From assembly GCF_005146945.1 (NCBI RefSeq), contig NZ_SWMS01000004.1, positions 62,001 to 126,000 on the forward strand: a DNA stretch of 64,000 bases, read 5' to 3'. The notes beneath the pieces were generated by a model. That model was given only the letters and a program-made list of their open reading frames with translations. It did no database searches and was not told the DNA's origin. The position numbers and the translations under genes are program-made. The stretch comes from Prauserella endophytica (GTDB taxonomy: Bacteria > Actinomycetota > Actinomycetes > Mycobacteriales > Pseudonocardiaceae). Below, piece by piece: positions 49,340-57,058 of this stretch. Position 1 is the stretch's first letter. Each line of letters starts with the position of its first letter.

Positions 49340-50833
49340 ATGCTGAGGAGCCTGCACCGGTTCGCGCGGTTGCTGCGGCACGCCGGGCTGCGGGTGTCGT
49401 CGCCCGAGGTGGTCGACGCCGCCCGGTGTGTCGCGGCGAAGGGGATCGTCGCCGACCGCGAGCTGTTTCGCGAGGGCCTGCGCTGCTCACTCGTGAAGGA
49501 CCACCGCGACGGCGGGATCTTCGACGAGCTGTTCGCCGCCTTCTTCGCACTGGTGCGCTTCGACAACGAGCAGTGGGAGGACTCGGAGGCGAGCGGCCCC
49601 GGCGGGAAGTTGCTGGAGGACTTCACGCTCGCCGAGGAGGTGGGCCAGCGCCCGCCGAGGGCCGACATGGAGAGCCCCGACGCGGAGCTGGGCGAGGCGT
49701 TCGAGAAGGAAAACCTCGTCGAGCGCTACAGCCCGCACCCCGAGCTGAACCCGATCGTGCTCGACAACGAGACCGAGGACGAGGTGGTGTTCTCGCAGCA
49801 GGACGTGTCCACGATGGACGGTTCCAACGAGGTGCTGCTCGAGATCGACCGCAGCCACGGCGTCGCGCCGGGGCAGCTGGGCAAGGCGCGCGGAACCCCG
49901 GTCGACGCGTCGCTGAGCCTCGCCGAGCAGGACGCGCTGCTGAGCTGGCTGGAGGGCTCGGGCGAGGACGACGGCGACGCGGGGGACGAGCGGGACGCAC
50001 TCGCACTGGGCGGGAAGCTCGACGAGCGGCTGCTGGAACGGCTGCCCGAAGCGTTGCGCAAACACCTCGAACACCTGCTGTGGCTGGAGAACTCGGTCGA
50101 GCAGGGCGAGTGGCGGGGCGACGAGGCGGGGCACGAGGAGCTGGAGGAGGCGCTGCACCGCATCGTGGCCACGCTGCGCGGAGCGGTGACCCACCGCAAG
50201 CGGCCTGCCCCTCGCGGGCGCATCGACTCGGCGAGGACCATGCGCCGCAACCTGCGCTACGACGGCGTGCCCTTCCGCCCCGTCACGATCAGCCAGACCG
50301 AGGACAAGCCGAGGCTCGTGGTGCTCGCGGACGTGAGCCTGTCGGTGCGGGCGACGGCCGGGTTCACGTTGCGGCTGCTGTACGGGCTGCACGACCTGTT
50401 CGCCAAGGTCCGTTCCTACGCGTTCGTCGCCGAGATCGCCGAGATCAGTGGCCTGTTCGCGGGGCAGCGGATCGAGGACGCGCTCGGTGCGCTCTTCCGT
50501 GGTGAGGTGATCGACGTCGACGCCAACTCCGACTACGGCGCCGCGTTCGGCACGTTCCTCGCCGAGCACGCGGGCGCCGTGAACCGCAGGACCACCGTGC
50601 TGGTGCTCGGCGACGGGCGCGGCAACGGCAACGACCCGAACCTCGGCGCGTTCGCCGAGATCGCGCGCAGGGCCCGGGACGTGCTGTGGCTGACGCCGGA
50701 GCCGAGGCACTCGTGGGGTCTCGGCGCGTGTGACCTGCCCGCCTACTCCGCGCACTGCGGCCGCGTGCGCGTGGTGCGTGACCTGGCCGGTCTGGAGCGG
50801 GCCGCGCGGGATCTGCCGTTGGGGGCGCGATGA
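49340..50833 (+). CDS. VWA domain protein, CoxE-like
   Basis: 497 residues. The N-terminal helical region (LHRFARLLRHAGLRVSSPEVVDAARC) and acidic middle lead to a VWA domain (about 320-490) with the MIDAS motif DVSLS (about 331-335, VVLADVSLSVRATAGF), and later TTVLVLGDGRGNGNDPN. CoxE-like VWA proteins are obligate partners of MoxR/CoxD ATPases. Start ATG 49340, 9 bases after the ATPase stop; its own stop overlaps the methyltransferase ATG. Confidence 0.88.
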   Translation: MLRSLHRFARLLRHAGLRVSSPEVVDAARCVAAKGIVADRELFREGLRCSLVKDHRDGGIFDELFAAFFALVRFDNEQWEDSEASGPGGKLLEDFTLAEEVGQRPPRADMESPDAELGEAFEKENLVERYSPHPELNPIVLDNETEDEVVFSQQDVSTMDGSNEVLLEIDRSHGVAPGQLGKARGTPVDASLSLAEQDALLSWLEGSGEDDGDAGDERDALALGGKLDERLLERLPEALRKHLEHLLWLENSVEQGEWRGDEAGHEELEEALHRIVATLRGAVTHRKRPAPRGRIDSARTMRRNLRYDGVPFRPVTISQTEDKPRLVVLADVSLSVRATAGFTLRLLYGLHDLFAKVRSYAFVAEIAEISGLFAGQRIEDALGALFRGEVIDVDANSDYGAAFGTFLAEHAGAVNRRTTVLVLGDGRGNGNDPNLGAFAEIARRARDVLWLTPEPRHSWGLGACDLPAYSAHCGRVRVVRDLAGLERAARDLPLGAR

Positions 50834-51723
50834 CGAGTGTGCTGCCGGTGCTCGACCCGCTGGCACCGGGCGAGCCGGGGGAGTACCGCGACGAGCGGGT
50901 GCGTGTGGTGCGGCTCGGCGGGGGTGCGCCGCGGACGTCGCTGGGCCCGGTGCTCGCGGGTACCCGGCATTTCCGGTTGCACAAGGGGGGCTCGCGCGTG
51001 GAGGTGAGCCATGTGCTGCGCCGTGCCGACCTGGGCAACGACCTCACCGAGCTGCTCGCCGGCGAGCTGTTCCGGCCGGGCCTGCTCGCCGGGTCCGAGC
51101 TGTTCGAACGGATCTTCGTCGGCGTGGTGCGCTCGACCGTCCCCGGCGCGTTGCCGGCGTGGCGGGCGTTCTACGGCAACACCCTCGCCCGGCTGCGCGC
51201 ACGGCCGCGCGGGCGCTCGTGGACCGCCGACCTCGCACCTGTCTACGACCGAGCGGCTGCGCTCGTGCCCCCGGGACGTGTGCTCGATCTGGGCTCGTGC
51301 TTCGGGTTCTTCCCCCTGCTGCTGGCCCGTCGCGACGGCTACGAGGTGACCGCGTCGGACCTCGTTGCCGGGAGCATGCGGCTGTTGTCGGCGGTCGCCG
51401 CGAGCGAGGGCGTGCCGCTGCGCACGATCACGTGCGACGCCGCCGCCGTGCCGCTGCCCGACGGCGCGGCCGACACGGTGACCGTGCTGCACCTGCTGGA
51501 GCATCTCGCGCCCGCCGACGGCGCGCTGGTGCTCGCCGAGGCGTTGCGGCTCGCCGCGCGGCGGGTGGTGGTGGCGGTGCCGTTCGAGGACGAGCCGAGC
51601 ACGTGTTACGGCCACGTCCGCCGGTTCGGTCTCGCGGAGCTCACCGCGCTGGGCGCGAGCACCGGGCTGCCGTTCACGGTGAGCGAGCACCACGGCGGCT
51701 GGCTCACCGTCCACACCGGCTAG
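50830..51723 (+). CDS. mftM: Class I SAM methyltransferase, mycofactocin oligosaccharide methyltransferase (MftM) type
   Basis: 297 residues. N-terminal part specific to the family (RHFRLHKGGSRVEVSHVLRRADLGNDLTELLAGELFRPGLLAGSELFERIFVGVVRS), then a Rossmann methyltransferase with SAM motif I VLDLGSCFGFFPLLLAR (about 152-168), ASDLVAGSM and post-I/II TVLHLLEHLAP. MftM methylates the oligoglucose tail of mycofactocin; the gene's place beside the NDMA-dependent methanol dehydrogenase matches what I recall for mycobacteria. ATG overlaps the VWA stop; its stop overlaps that of the convergent response regulator. The core mft biosynthesis genes are not in this window. Confidence 0.75.
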   Translation: MTSVLPVLDPLAPGEPGEYRDERVRVVRLGGGAPRTSLGPVLAGTRHFRLHKGGSRVEVSHVLRRADLGNDLTELLAGELFRPGLLAGSELFERIFVGVVRSTVPGALPAWRAFYGNTLARLRARPRGRSWTADLAPVYDRAAALVPPGRVLDLGSCFGFFPLLLARRDGYEVTASDLVAGSMRLLSAVAASEGVPLRTITCDAAAVPLPDGAADTVTVLHLLEHLAPADGALVLAEALRLAARRVVVAVPFEDEPSTCYGHVRRFGLAELTALGASTGLPFTVSEHHGGWLTVHTG

Positions 51724-52388
51724 ATCAGCCCCATCTTGCTGGCCTCGTACACGGCCTCGGCGCGGGTAGCGGCGCCGAGCTTGCGCATGATGTTGCGGAC
51801 GTGGAACTTCACCGTGGTCTCGGAGATGAACAGCCGCTCGCCCACGATGCGGTTGCTCAGGCCCGTCGCCAGCAACTCGAGCACGCCCTGCTCCCGTTCG
51901 GTGAGCGCAGGCTCCTCGGGCGCGGTGCGGATCGAGCGTGCCATCACCGACGCCGAGCGGGAGTCGAACGCGCTCTCGTCGCGCGCGACCGTGCGGATCG
52001 CCGACACGAGCGCGCTCGTGTCCACGTCCTTGATCACGTAGCCCTTCGCGCCGCGATGCACGGCCTCCAGCACGTAGGCGTCGTCGAGGAACGTCGTCAG
52101 CACGAGCACGCCGATCTCCGGATGGTTCGCCGTGATCTCCGAGCACAGCTCGAGGCCCTCGGTGTCGGATCCGGTGCCCAGCTTCAGGTCCAGCAGCACG
52201 ATGTCGGGCCGTAGCCGGTCGAGCACCGCCCTCGCCTCGGTCGCCGTGGTGGCCTCGCCGACCACGCGCATGTCGTCCTCGCGGTCGAGGATGGACCGCA
52301 GGCCCTGCCGCACGATCGCGTGGTCGTCCACCAGCACGATGCTCAGCTGCCCCTGCTCCGCGCGGGGGCGCGTCGCCTGTCGGTTCAT
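51720..52388 (-). CDS. NarL/LuxR-family response regulator (MnoR-like)
   Basis: 222 residues. Receiver domain with VDDHAIVRQGLRSIL, phospho-acceptor Asp in DIVLLDLKLG, LTTFLDD and the Lys of GYVIKD. C-terminal LuxR helix-turn-helix LTEREQGVLELLATGLSNRIVGERLFISETTVKFHVRNIMRKLG. ATGA-coupled to the kinase upstream. By synteny with the mycobacterial MnoSR pair beside mno, it should activate the methanol dehydrogenase and the 53754 alcohol dehydrogenase; an inverted repeat upstream of the latter (55146-55171) is a candidate site. Confidence 0.9.
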   Translation of the reverse strand: MNRQATRPRAEQGQLSIVLVDDHAIVRQGLRSILDREDDMRVVGEATTATEARAVLDRLRPDIVLLDLKLGTGSDTEGLELCSEITANHPEIGVLVLTTFLDDAYVLEAVHRGAKGYVIKDVDTSALVSAIRTVARDESAFDSRSASVMARSIRTAPEEPALTEREQGVLELLATGLSNRIVGERLFISETTVKFHVRNIMRKLGAATRAEAVYEASKMGLI

Positions 52389-53746
52389 GGTGCCGCCTTT
52401 CCGTTCCGCCGCAAGGGAAGGGGGATGTCGAGCAGGAGCATGATCCCGCCCAGCTCGGAGCGCCGGATCGACATCGTGCCGCCCAGCTCCTTTGCTCTGG
52501 CCTGCATGTTCGCCAGCCCCCGGTGCACGCCTGCCAGATCGGTGGAGGCGGTGAGCTTGAGCGTCTTGCGCAGCTGGGCCGGGTCGCCGTCGCCGTCGTC
52601 GGAGATCGCGAGCACGATCCGCTCCGGCCGGTAGCGCAGCCGCACGAGCGCCTGCTCCGCGGTGGTGTGCATGACCGTGTTGAACAGTGCCTCCCCGGCC
52701 AGCCGCAGCAACGAGTGCTCGACCTCGCCCGGCAGCGGCACCGGCGTGCCGACGACACGCACCCGCACCTTGAGGTCGCTCGGCAGGTGCACCGACGAGA
52801 GCCGTTCCAGCAGCACCGGCAGCGAACCCGGCGGCTCCTCCGACCCGTTGTGCAGCGCGTAGATCGCGGCCCGCAGCCGCTCGACCGCGTGCCTGGTGAG
52901 GTCCTTCGCCGCCGTCAGCTGGCCGACCACCTGGTCGTGCCCGCCCTCGGCGGCCAGCTCGGCCCGGCACACCTCCACCGTCATGCCCGCCGAGAGCACG
53001 TCCTGCGTGACGCTGTCGTGCAGCTCGCGCGCGATGCGGTGCCGCTCGTCGTCGAGCGCCTGCCGCTGCATGGCCTCGATCAGCCGCTGCTGGGTCTCGG
53101 CCAGCTCCCTCGCCTGCCGCTGTGCGGCCTCGGAAAGCATCTCGGTCTTGCCGCGCAGCTTCGTCGCCGCGTGCAGCAGGAACGAGTTGTGCAGCGCCAC
53201 CGCGGCCTGGTTGGCGAGCACCCGCAGGATCGCCAGGTCGGTGTCGGCCACGTCCACGCCGAAGCCCGGCAGCCCGGCGATGCCGCCCACCGGCTCTCCG
53301 TCCAGCGTCATCGACACTCGCACGATCGGGCCGATCGGGCCGCCGCCCGCGTCCTCGGCCTCCCACGGCCGCGACCGCAGGACGTGCAGGTGGGGCAGGG
53401 CCTCTGCGGGCAGCAGCCGCTCGTCGTCGATCAGCTCGGCACCGCGCAGCAGCAGGAACCTCGGCCGCGCGGCCTGCAGCGCGCCGTCGGCGACGGCGAC
53501 CAGCAGCCAGTCGGCGTGCAGGTGCTCGGCGGCGGCGTGCACCACGGCCTCGACGAGCCCGCGAGGGCCCTCGGCCGTGCGCACGAGCGCGCGCGAGATC
53601 CGGTCCAGCGCGCGCACGGCGTTCTCCAGCCGCTCCGCCGAGCGCACGTACTCCGGGTAGAACGAGCGCTTGCCGGAGCGCACGCCGGTGAGCGCACCGA
53701 GATCGGCCTCGTCGCGGCCGAAGCCGGTGTGCGGTGAGGATGTCAT
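52385..53746 (-). CDS. Cytosolic GAF-type sensor histidine kinase (MnoS-like)
   Basis: 453 residues without membrane helices. A GAF-like sensor (about 60-205: HADWLLVAVADGALQAA ... ILRVLANQAAVALHNSFLL), coiled coil, HisKA_3 dimerisation box with the phospho-His in ARELHDSVTQDVLSAG, and a HATPase_c domain (LAISDDGDGDPAQ, LANMQARAKELGGTMSIRR). The lack of membrane segments means an internal signal, perhaps an alcohol or its aldehyde. GAGGAACCC precedes the ATG. 8 bases from the stop of the alcohol dehydrogenase gene, so the three are likely co-transcribed. Confidence 0.88.
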   Translation of the reverse strand: MTSSPHTGFGRDEADLGALTGVRSGKRSFYPEYVRSAERLENAVRALDRISRALVRTAEGPRGLVEAVVHAAAEHLHADWLLVAVADGALQAARPRFLLLRGAELIDDERLLPAEALPHLHVLRSRPWEAEDAGGGPIGPIVRVSMTLDGEPVGGIAGLPGFGVDVADTDLAILRVLANQAAVALHNSFLLHAATKLRGKTEMLSEAAQRQARELAETQQRLIEAMQRQALDDERHRIARELHDSVTQDVLSAGMTVEVCRAELAAEGGHDQVVGQLTAAKDLTRHAVERLRAAIYALHNGSEEPPGSLPVLLERLSSVHLPSDLKVRVRVVGTPVPLPGEVEHSLLRLAGEALFNTVMHTTAEQALVRLRYRPERIVLAISDDGDGDPAQLRKTLKLTASTDLAGVHRGLANMQARAKELGGTMSIRRSELGGIMLLLDIPLPLRRNGKAAP

Positions 53747-53753
53747 GGGTTCC

Positions 53754-55055
53754 TCACAGTGCCTGCCGGAACAGCGCGGTCACGTCCTCGGCGTCGACCT
53801 CGCGCGGGTTGGTGGCCAGGCAGGCGTCGTCGAGCGTGGTGCGCGCGAGCGTGGGAATGTCGGCCTCGGTGACGCCGAGGTCCGACAGGCCACTCGGCAC
53901 ACCCACGTCGTCGGCGAGCGTGCGGATGAACGAGGCCAGCTCGTCGGCCACCTCGTCGGCGGGACGGCCCGTCACGTCGATGCCGACGGCCGCCGCGAGC
54001 GGCACGTAGCGGTTCGGGTCCGCGGCGGCGTTGAACCGGATCGCGTGCGGCAGCAGCACCCCGTTGAGCACGCCGTGCGGCGCGTCGAGCAGGCCGCCGA
54101 CCTGGTGGCTCATCGCGTGCGTGATGCCGAGGATGGCGTTGGTGAAGGCCATCCCCGCCTCGAGCGCGCCCTGTGCCATGCCGATCCTCGGCTCGGCCCG
54201 TCTCGGCTGCACGGTCGTGCTGCGCAGATTGCTGGTGATGAGGTGGGCCGCGTGCAGCGCGTGGTGGTCGGTGAGCCGGTTGTGCGCGCGGGAGACGTAG
54301 GCCTCTACGGCGTGGGTCAGCGCGTCGAGCCCGGTGGCCGCGTTCAGCTCCTCCGGCATGGTGGTGAGCAGGCGGGGGTCGATCACGGAGATGTCGGGCA
54401 CGAGCGTGCGGCTGATGATGGTGATCTTGGTGTGCCGCGTGGTGTCGGTGATGACGGCGAACTGGGAGACGTCGGCGCCCGTTCCCGACGTCGAGGGCGC
54501 CATGACCAGGGGCGGGATGGGCTGCACGACCTTGTCGACGCCGGCGAAGCCGAGGATGGTGCCGCCGTTGCCGGACAGGATCGCGACGCCCTTGGCCGCG
54601 TCGATGCACGAGCCGCCGCCGACGGCGAGGATCACGTCGCCGCCGCTCTCGGCGTAGTGCTCGTAGGCCGCCGTGATCTCGTGGTCCTTGGGGTTGGGCG
54701 TGAGGTCGGAGAACACCACGGGCCGCAGCCCGGCGAGCCGTAGGTGACCCACCGCCTCGGCGGTCCAGCCCGCCTCGACGATCCCGGGGTCGGTGACCAG
54801 GAAGGGCCTGCGCGCGCCCACGCGCAGCGCGCAGTGCCCCAGCTCGGCCAGCGCGTGCGGGCCGAACACGATCTCGGGGACGTGGAACTTCGCGAGCCGG
54901 CCCGCGGTGTTCGAAGGGGCGGGTGCCGCGCCGGGGCCTTCCAGCTCGGCGCCGGTGTTCGGTCCCGTGTCCGGCAGCGCCGCCGCCTGCTGTGGCAGCC
55001 GGGCCCACTGCCCGAGGTCGTCAGCCAGCTCCGGTGCGGGTCGGGTCAGGTGCAC
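53754..55055 (-). CDS. Iron-containing alcohol dehydrogenase (1,3-propanediol dehydrogenase-like)
   Basis: 433 residues, group III metal alcohol dehydrogenase distinct from the one at 46817. NAD-binding GGDVILAVGGGSCIDAAKGVAIL, APSTSGTGADVSQFAVITD, metal-ligand regions TGLDALTHAVEAYVS and GITHAMSHQVGGLLDAPHGVLNGVLLPHAIRFN, and LGVTEADIPTLARTTLDDAC(L)ATNPRE near the end. A ~65-residue N-terminal extension precedes the usual start FHVPEIVFGP. The GTG at 55055 is chosen because GGAGG lies 7 bases upstream; an ATG six codons earlier is possible. Context with MnoSR-like regulators suggests oxidation of diols or short alcohols. Confidence 0.88.
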   Translation of the reverse strand: MHLTRPAPELADDLGQWARLPQQAAALPDTGPNTGAELEGPGAAPAPSNTAGRLAKFHVPEIVFGPHALAELGHCALRVGARRPFLVTDPGIVEAGWTAEAVGHLRLAGLRPVVFSDLTPNPKDHEITAAYEHYAESGGDVILAVGGGSCIDAAKGVAILSGNGGTILGFAGVDKVVQPIPPLVMAPSTSGTGADVSQFAVITDTTRHTKITIISRTLVPDISVIDPRLLTTMPEELNAATGLDALTHAVEAYVSRAHNRLTDHHALHAAHLITSNLRSTTVQPRRAEPRIGMAQGALEAGMAFTNAILGITHAMSHQVGGLLDAPHGVLNGVLLPHAIRFNAAADPNRYVPLAAAVGIDVTGRPADEVADELASFIRTLADDVGVPSGLSDLGVTEADIPTLARTTLDDACLATNPREVDAEDVTALFRQAL

Positions 55056-55085
55056 GTGAACGCCTCCTCGCATCCAGCCACGCTG

Positions 55086-55115
55086 CTGAACGCAGACCAG
55101 GTTAGTGCCGTTCAG
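55086..55115. promoter_or_regulatory. Inverted repeat CTGAACG-N16-CGTTCAG in the alcohol dehydrogenase upstream region
   Basis: 7-bp perfect arms (55086-55092, 55109-55115), about 31-60 bases upstream of the GTG start. Could be a regulator site or structured leader. Confidence 0.35.
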
Positions 55116-55145
55116 AGGGCGGGCACACCCTCCGACCGCGGTAGG

Positions 55146-55171
55146 GGTACCTGCCCGATCGGACAGGTACC
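55146..55171. promoter_or_regulatory. Inverted repeat GGTACCTG-N10-CAGGTACC, candidate response-regulator site
   Basis: Perfect 8-bp arms with a 10-base centre, between the divergent alcohol dehydrogenase (start 55055) and the proline-rich protein (start 55242). An overlapping second pair, CCGCGGTA (55136-55143) and TACCGCGG (55168-55175), is nested around it. Position and symmetry fit a NarL-type dimer. Confidence 0.45.
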
Positions 55172-55241
55172 GCGGGAGGGAACCTCCCCGGGGCGAGGGG
55201 CGTCGTAACGGGCCGAGATCAACTCCAGAAAGGCTTCTCCG

Positions 55242-55829
55242 ATGACGTACCCACCGCAACCGGGTCAGCCCTACGGTCAGCAGCCGGGTCCCTACGGGCA
55301 GGGCGGCTACCCGCAGCAACAGGGCTTCCCGCCGGGTGGAGGCTTCCCACCGCAGCAGCCGTTCCCGCCGCAGGGCCCTCGGCCGCCGAAGCGGAAGACC
55401 GGGCTGTGGGTGGGCCTTTCGGCCGCGGTGGTCGTGGTCGCCGCGTTCGTGATCACGGCGTTCGTGGCGCCGGGCTTCCTCGTCGGCGACGACGGCGAGG
55501 AGAGTGCCGGTGGCGGCGTCGACGCCGGTTCCAGCCCGGCCGCCAACCTGGTCGAGCAGATCGCGCAGGGCTTCCAGAACAAGGACGAGGACGCGCTCAA
55601 CCAGCTCGTCTGCTCCGGTTCGGAGGCCGCGATCGAGGGCTACACCCGCGAGGCGTCGATGGTCACGCGGTTCGACCTCACGGGCGCCGTCCAGGAGTCG
55701 GGCTCCAGCGCCACCGCGAAGGCGCACGTGGTGCTGGAGCACCAGGGCGAGCGCGTGGAGGGCGATGTGTCGCTCGAGGTCGCGCAGGTGAGCGGGTCGT
55801 GGTGCTGGCGGGGCATCGAGGAGCTCTAG
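55242..55829 (+). CDS. Pro/Gln/Gly-rich single-pass membrane protein with extracellular NTF2-like domain
   Basis: 195 residues. Cytoplasmic leader MTYPPQPGQPYGQQPGPYG and more Pro/Gln/Gly repeats (1-50), one membrane helix (about 54-78), then a small extracytoplasmic domain (about 95-195: LVEQIAQGFQNKDEDALNQLVCSGSEAAIEGY ... CWRGIEEL) of the DUF4878/NTF2-like type with two cysteines. A common actinomycete cell-envelope protein of unknown role. The ribosome site upstream of ATG 55242 is weak. Confidence 0.7.
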   Translation: MTYPPQPGQPYGQQPGPYGQGGYPQQQGFPPGGGFPPQQPFPPQGPRPPKRKTGLWVGLSAAVVVVAAFVITAFVAPGFLVGDDGEESAGGGVDAGSSPAANLVEQIAQGFQNKDEDALNQLVCSGSEAAIEGYTREASMVTRFDLTGAVQESGSSATAKAHVVLEHQGERVEGDVSLEVAQVSGSWCWRGIEEL

Positions 55830-55830
55830 C

Positions 55831-55836
55831 TAGGCT
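55831..55836 (+). promoter_or_regulatory. -10 element of a leaderless promoter for the phosphatase gene
   Basis: TAGGCT followed by 7 bases and GTG 55844; no ribosome site. Confidence 0.5.
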
Positions 55837-55843
55837 CGAATTC

Positions 55844-56275
55844 GTGACCGACACCTGGGAGCCCGAGACCGCGGGTGTGCTGCGGCTGCCCTCCGGCAGG
55901 CTGGTGCGGGGCCGGGGACTGCGCAAGCCGCTGCCCGCCGGGCCCCGTCCCGAGTACGGCGTGTACCTGCTCGGCAAGCCTCCGCCCGACCTCACGTGGG
56001 AGAGCCGCTGGCTGCGCTGGCCCGACTTCCGGCTGCCCAGCGACCGGGCGGCGGCCCGCGAGGTGCTGCGGGACGCGTGGGAGCGTGCCGCCACGGAGCG
56101 CGTCGAGCTGGCGTGTGCGGGCGGCAAGGGCCGCACCGGCACCGCGCTGGCGTGCCTCGCGGTGCTCGACGGCGTACCGGCCGCCGAGGCCGTCGCCTAC
56201 GTGCGGGCGCACTACGACTCGCACGCCGTCGAGACCCCGTGGCAGAAGCGCTACGTGGCCCGCTTCACCCCCTGA
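55844..56275 (+). CDS. Protein-tyrosine phosphatase-like (CX5R) protein
   Basis: 143 residues. P-loop with CX5R at Cys91 to Arg97 (LACAGGKGRTGTA), followed by the helix LACLAVLDGVPAAEAVAYVRAHY, and a possible general-acid Asp in WPDFRLPSD ahead of it. This is the compact dual-specificity-phosphatase fold common in actinomycetes; the substrate could be phosphoprotein or phospholipid. GTG 55844 is chosen from the leaderless TAGGCT box 7 bases upstream. Confidence 0.85.
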   Translation: MTDTWEPETAGVLRLPSGRLVRGRGLRKPLPAGPRPEYGVYLLGKPPPDLTWESRWLRWPDFRLPSDRAAAREVLRDAWERAATERVELACAGGKGRTGTALACLAVLDGVPAAEAVAYVRAHYDSHAVETPWQKRYVARFTP

Positions 56276-56283
56276 CCCCGACT

Positions 56284-56336
56284 GCAGTGAAGGCCACCAT
56301 CACTGCGTTCAACGCAGTGATGGTGGCCTTCACTGC
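56284..56336. repeat. Dispersed palindromic hairpin repeat, copy 2, acting as terminator
   Basis: A perfect inverted repeat with 26-bp arms and a single central base, starting GCAGTGAAGGCCACCATCAC. It lies 8 bases past the phosphatase stop. Shares its core with copies at 10724 and 57001. Confidence 0.8.
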
Positions 56337-56414
56337 GTGGGGGCTGCCGGCGATGACTTCGCCGGGCGCCTGTGGTCTACCCGGCTACGGATCCACCACC
56401 TCGGAGGTAGGCAC

Positions 56415-56960
56415 ATGGCCAAGCTGCTGTACTCGGTGTCGATGTCGCTCGACGGGTTCATCGCCGGGCCCAAGGGGGACATGTCGTGGCTGACCGGGCA
56501 CCTCGGCCCGAACCCGGAGATCGACGCGCTCGTCGGCGACATCGGCGCGCTGCTCGTGGGCAACCGGACGTTCGGCGGCGACGACCCGCACCGGGGCGAC
56601 GCCGAGAAGGAGGGCAAGGCGTTCGGCGGCGGCTGGGACGGCCCCCAGTTCGTGCTCACCCACAACCCGCCCGCCGCCCCGGTGCCGGGCGTGACGTTCG
56701 TCGGCGACCTCGACAGCGCCGTGGCACAGGCGAAGGAGGCCGCGGGCGAGAAGTACGTGAACGTGCTCGGCGCGGACGTCGCCAGGCAGTGCCTCGACGC
56801 GGGCGTGCTCGACGAGATCCTCACGATCATCGTGCCGGTGCTTCTCGGTGACGGCGTGCGCCTGTTCGACCGGCCGGGCGGCGACAACGTGCGGCTGGAG
56901 CGGATCCACCTCAGCGAGGTGCCGCACGCGACGAACCTGTGGCTACGCGTAGTGCACTGA
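56415..56960 (+). CDS. Dihydrofolate reductase/RibD-C family oxidoreductase
   Basis: 181 residues. Opens YSVSMSLDGFIAGPKGD, then GALLVGNRTFGGDD, FVLTHNPPAAPVPGVTFVGDLDSAVAQAKEAAGEKYVNVLGADVARQCLDAGVLDEILTIIVPVLLGDG: the DHFR-like RibD C-terminal fold with the NADPH-binding segment. These stand-alone proteins are not true folate enzymes in most cases; the substrate is unknown. GGAGG precedes ATG 56415. Confidence 0.88.
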   Translation: MAKLLYSVSMSLDGFIAGPKGDMSWLTGHLGPNPEIDALVGDIGALLVGNRTFGGDDPHRGDAEKEGKAFGGGWDGPQFVLTHNPPAAPVPGVTFVGDLDSAVAQAKEAAGEKYVNVLGADVARQCLDAGVLDEILTIIVPVLLGDGVRLFDRPGGDNVRLERIHLSEVPHATNLWLRVVH

Positions 56961-57000
56961 GCCACTCCTTCCGCGACCGACGCCGCGTCGGCCAACTGCC

Positions 57001-57049
57001 CCCCAAGGCCACCTTTGTTGCGTTCAACGCACCAAAGGTGGCCTTGGGG
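57001..57049. repeat. Dispersed palindromic hairpin repeat, copy 3, bidirectional terminator
   Basis: 24-bp arms with one mismatch and one central base, starting CCCCAAGGCCACCTTTG. It lies between the convergent DHFR-like gene (stop at 56960) and the kinase gene (stop at 57059). Same core as copies at 10724 and 56284. Confidence 0.75.
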
Positions 57050-57058
57050 AGCGTCGAC

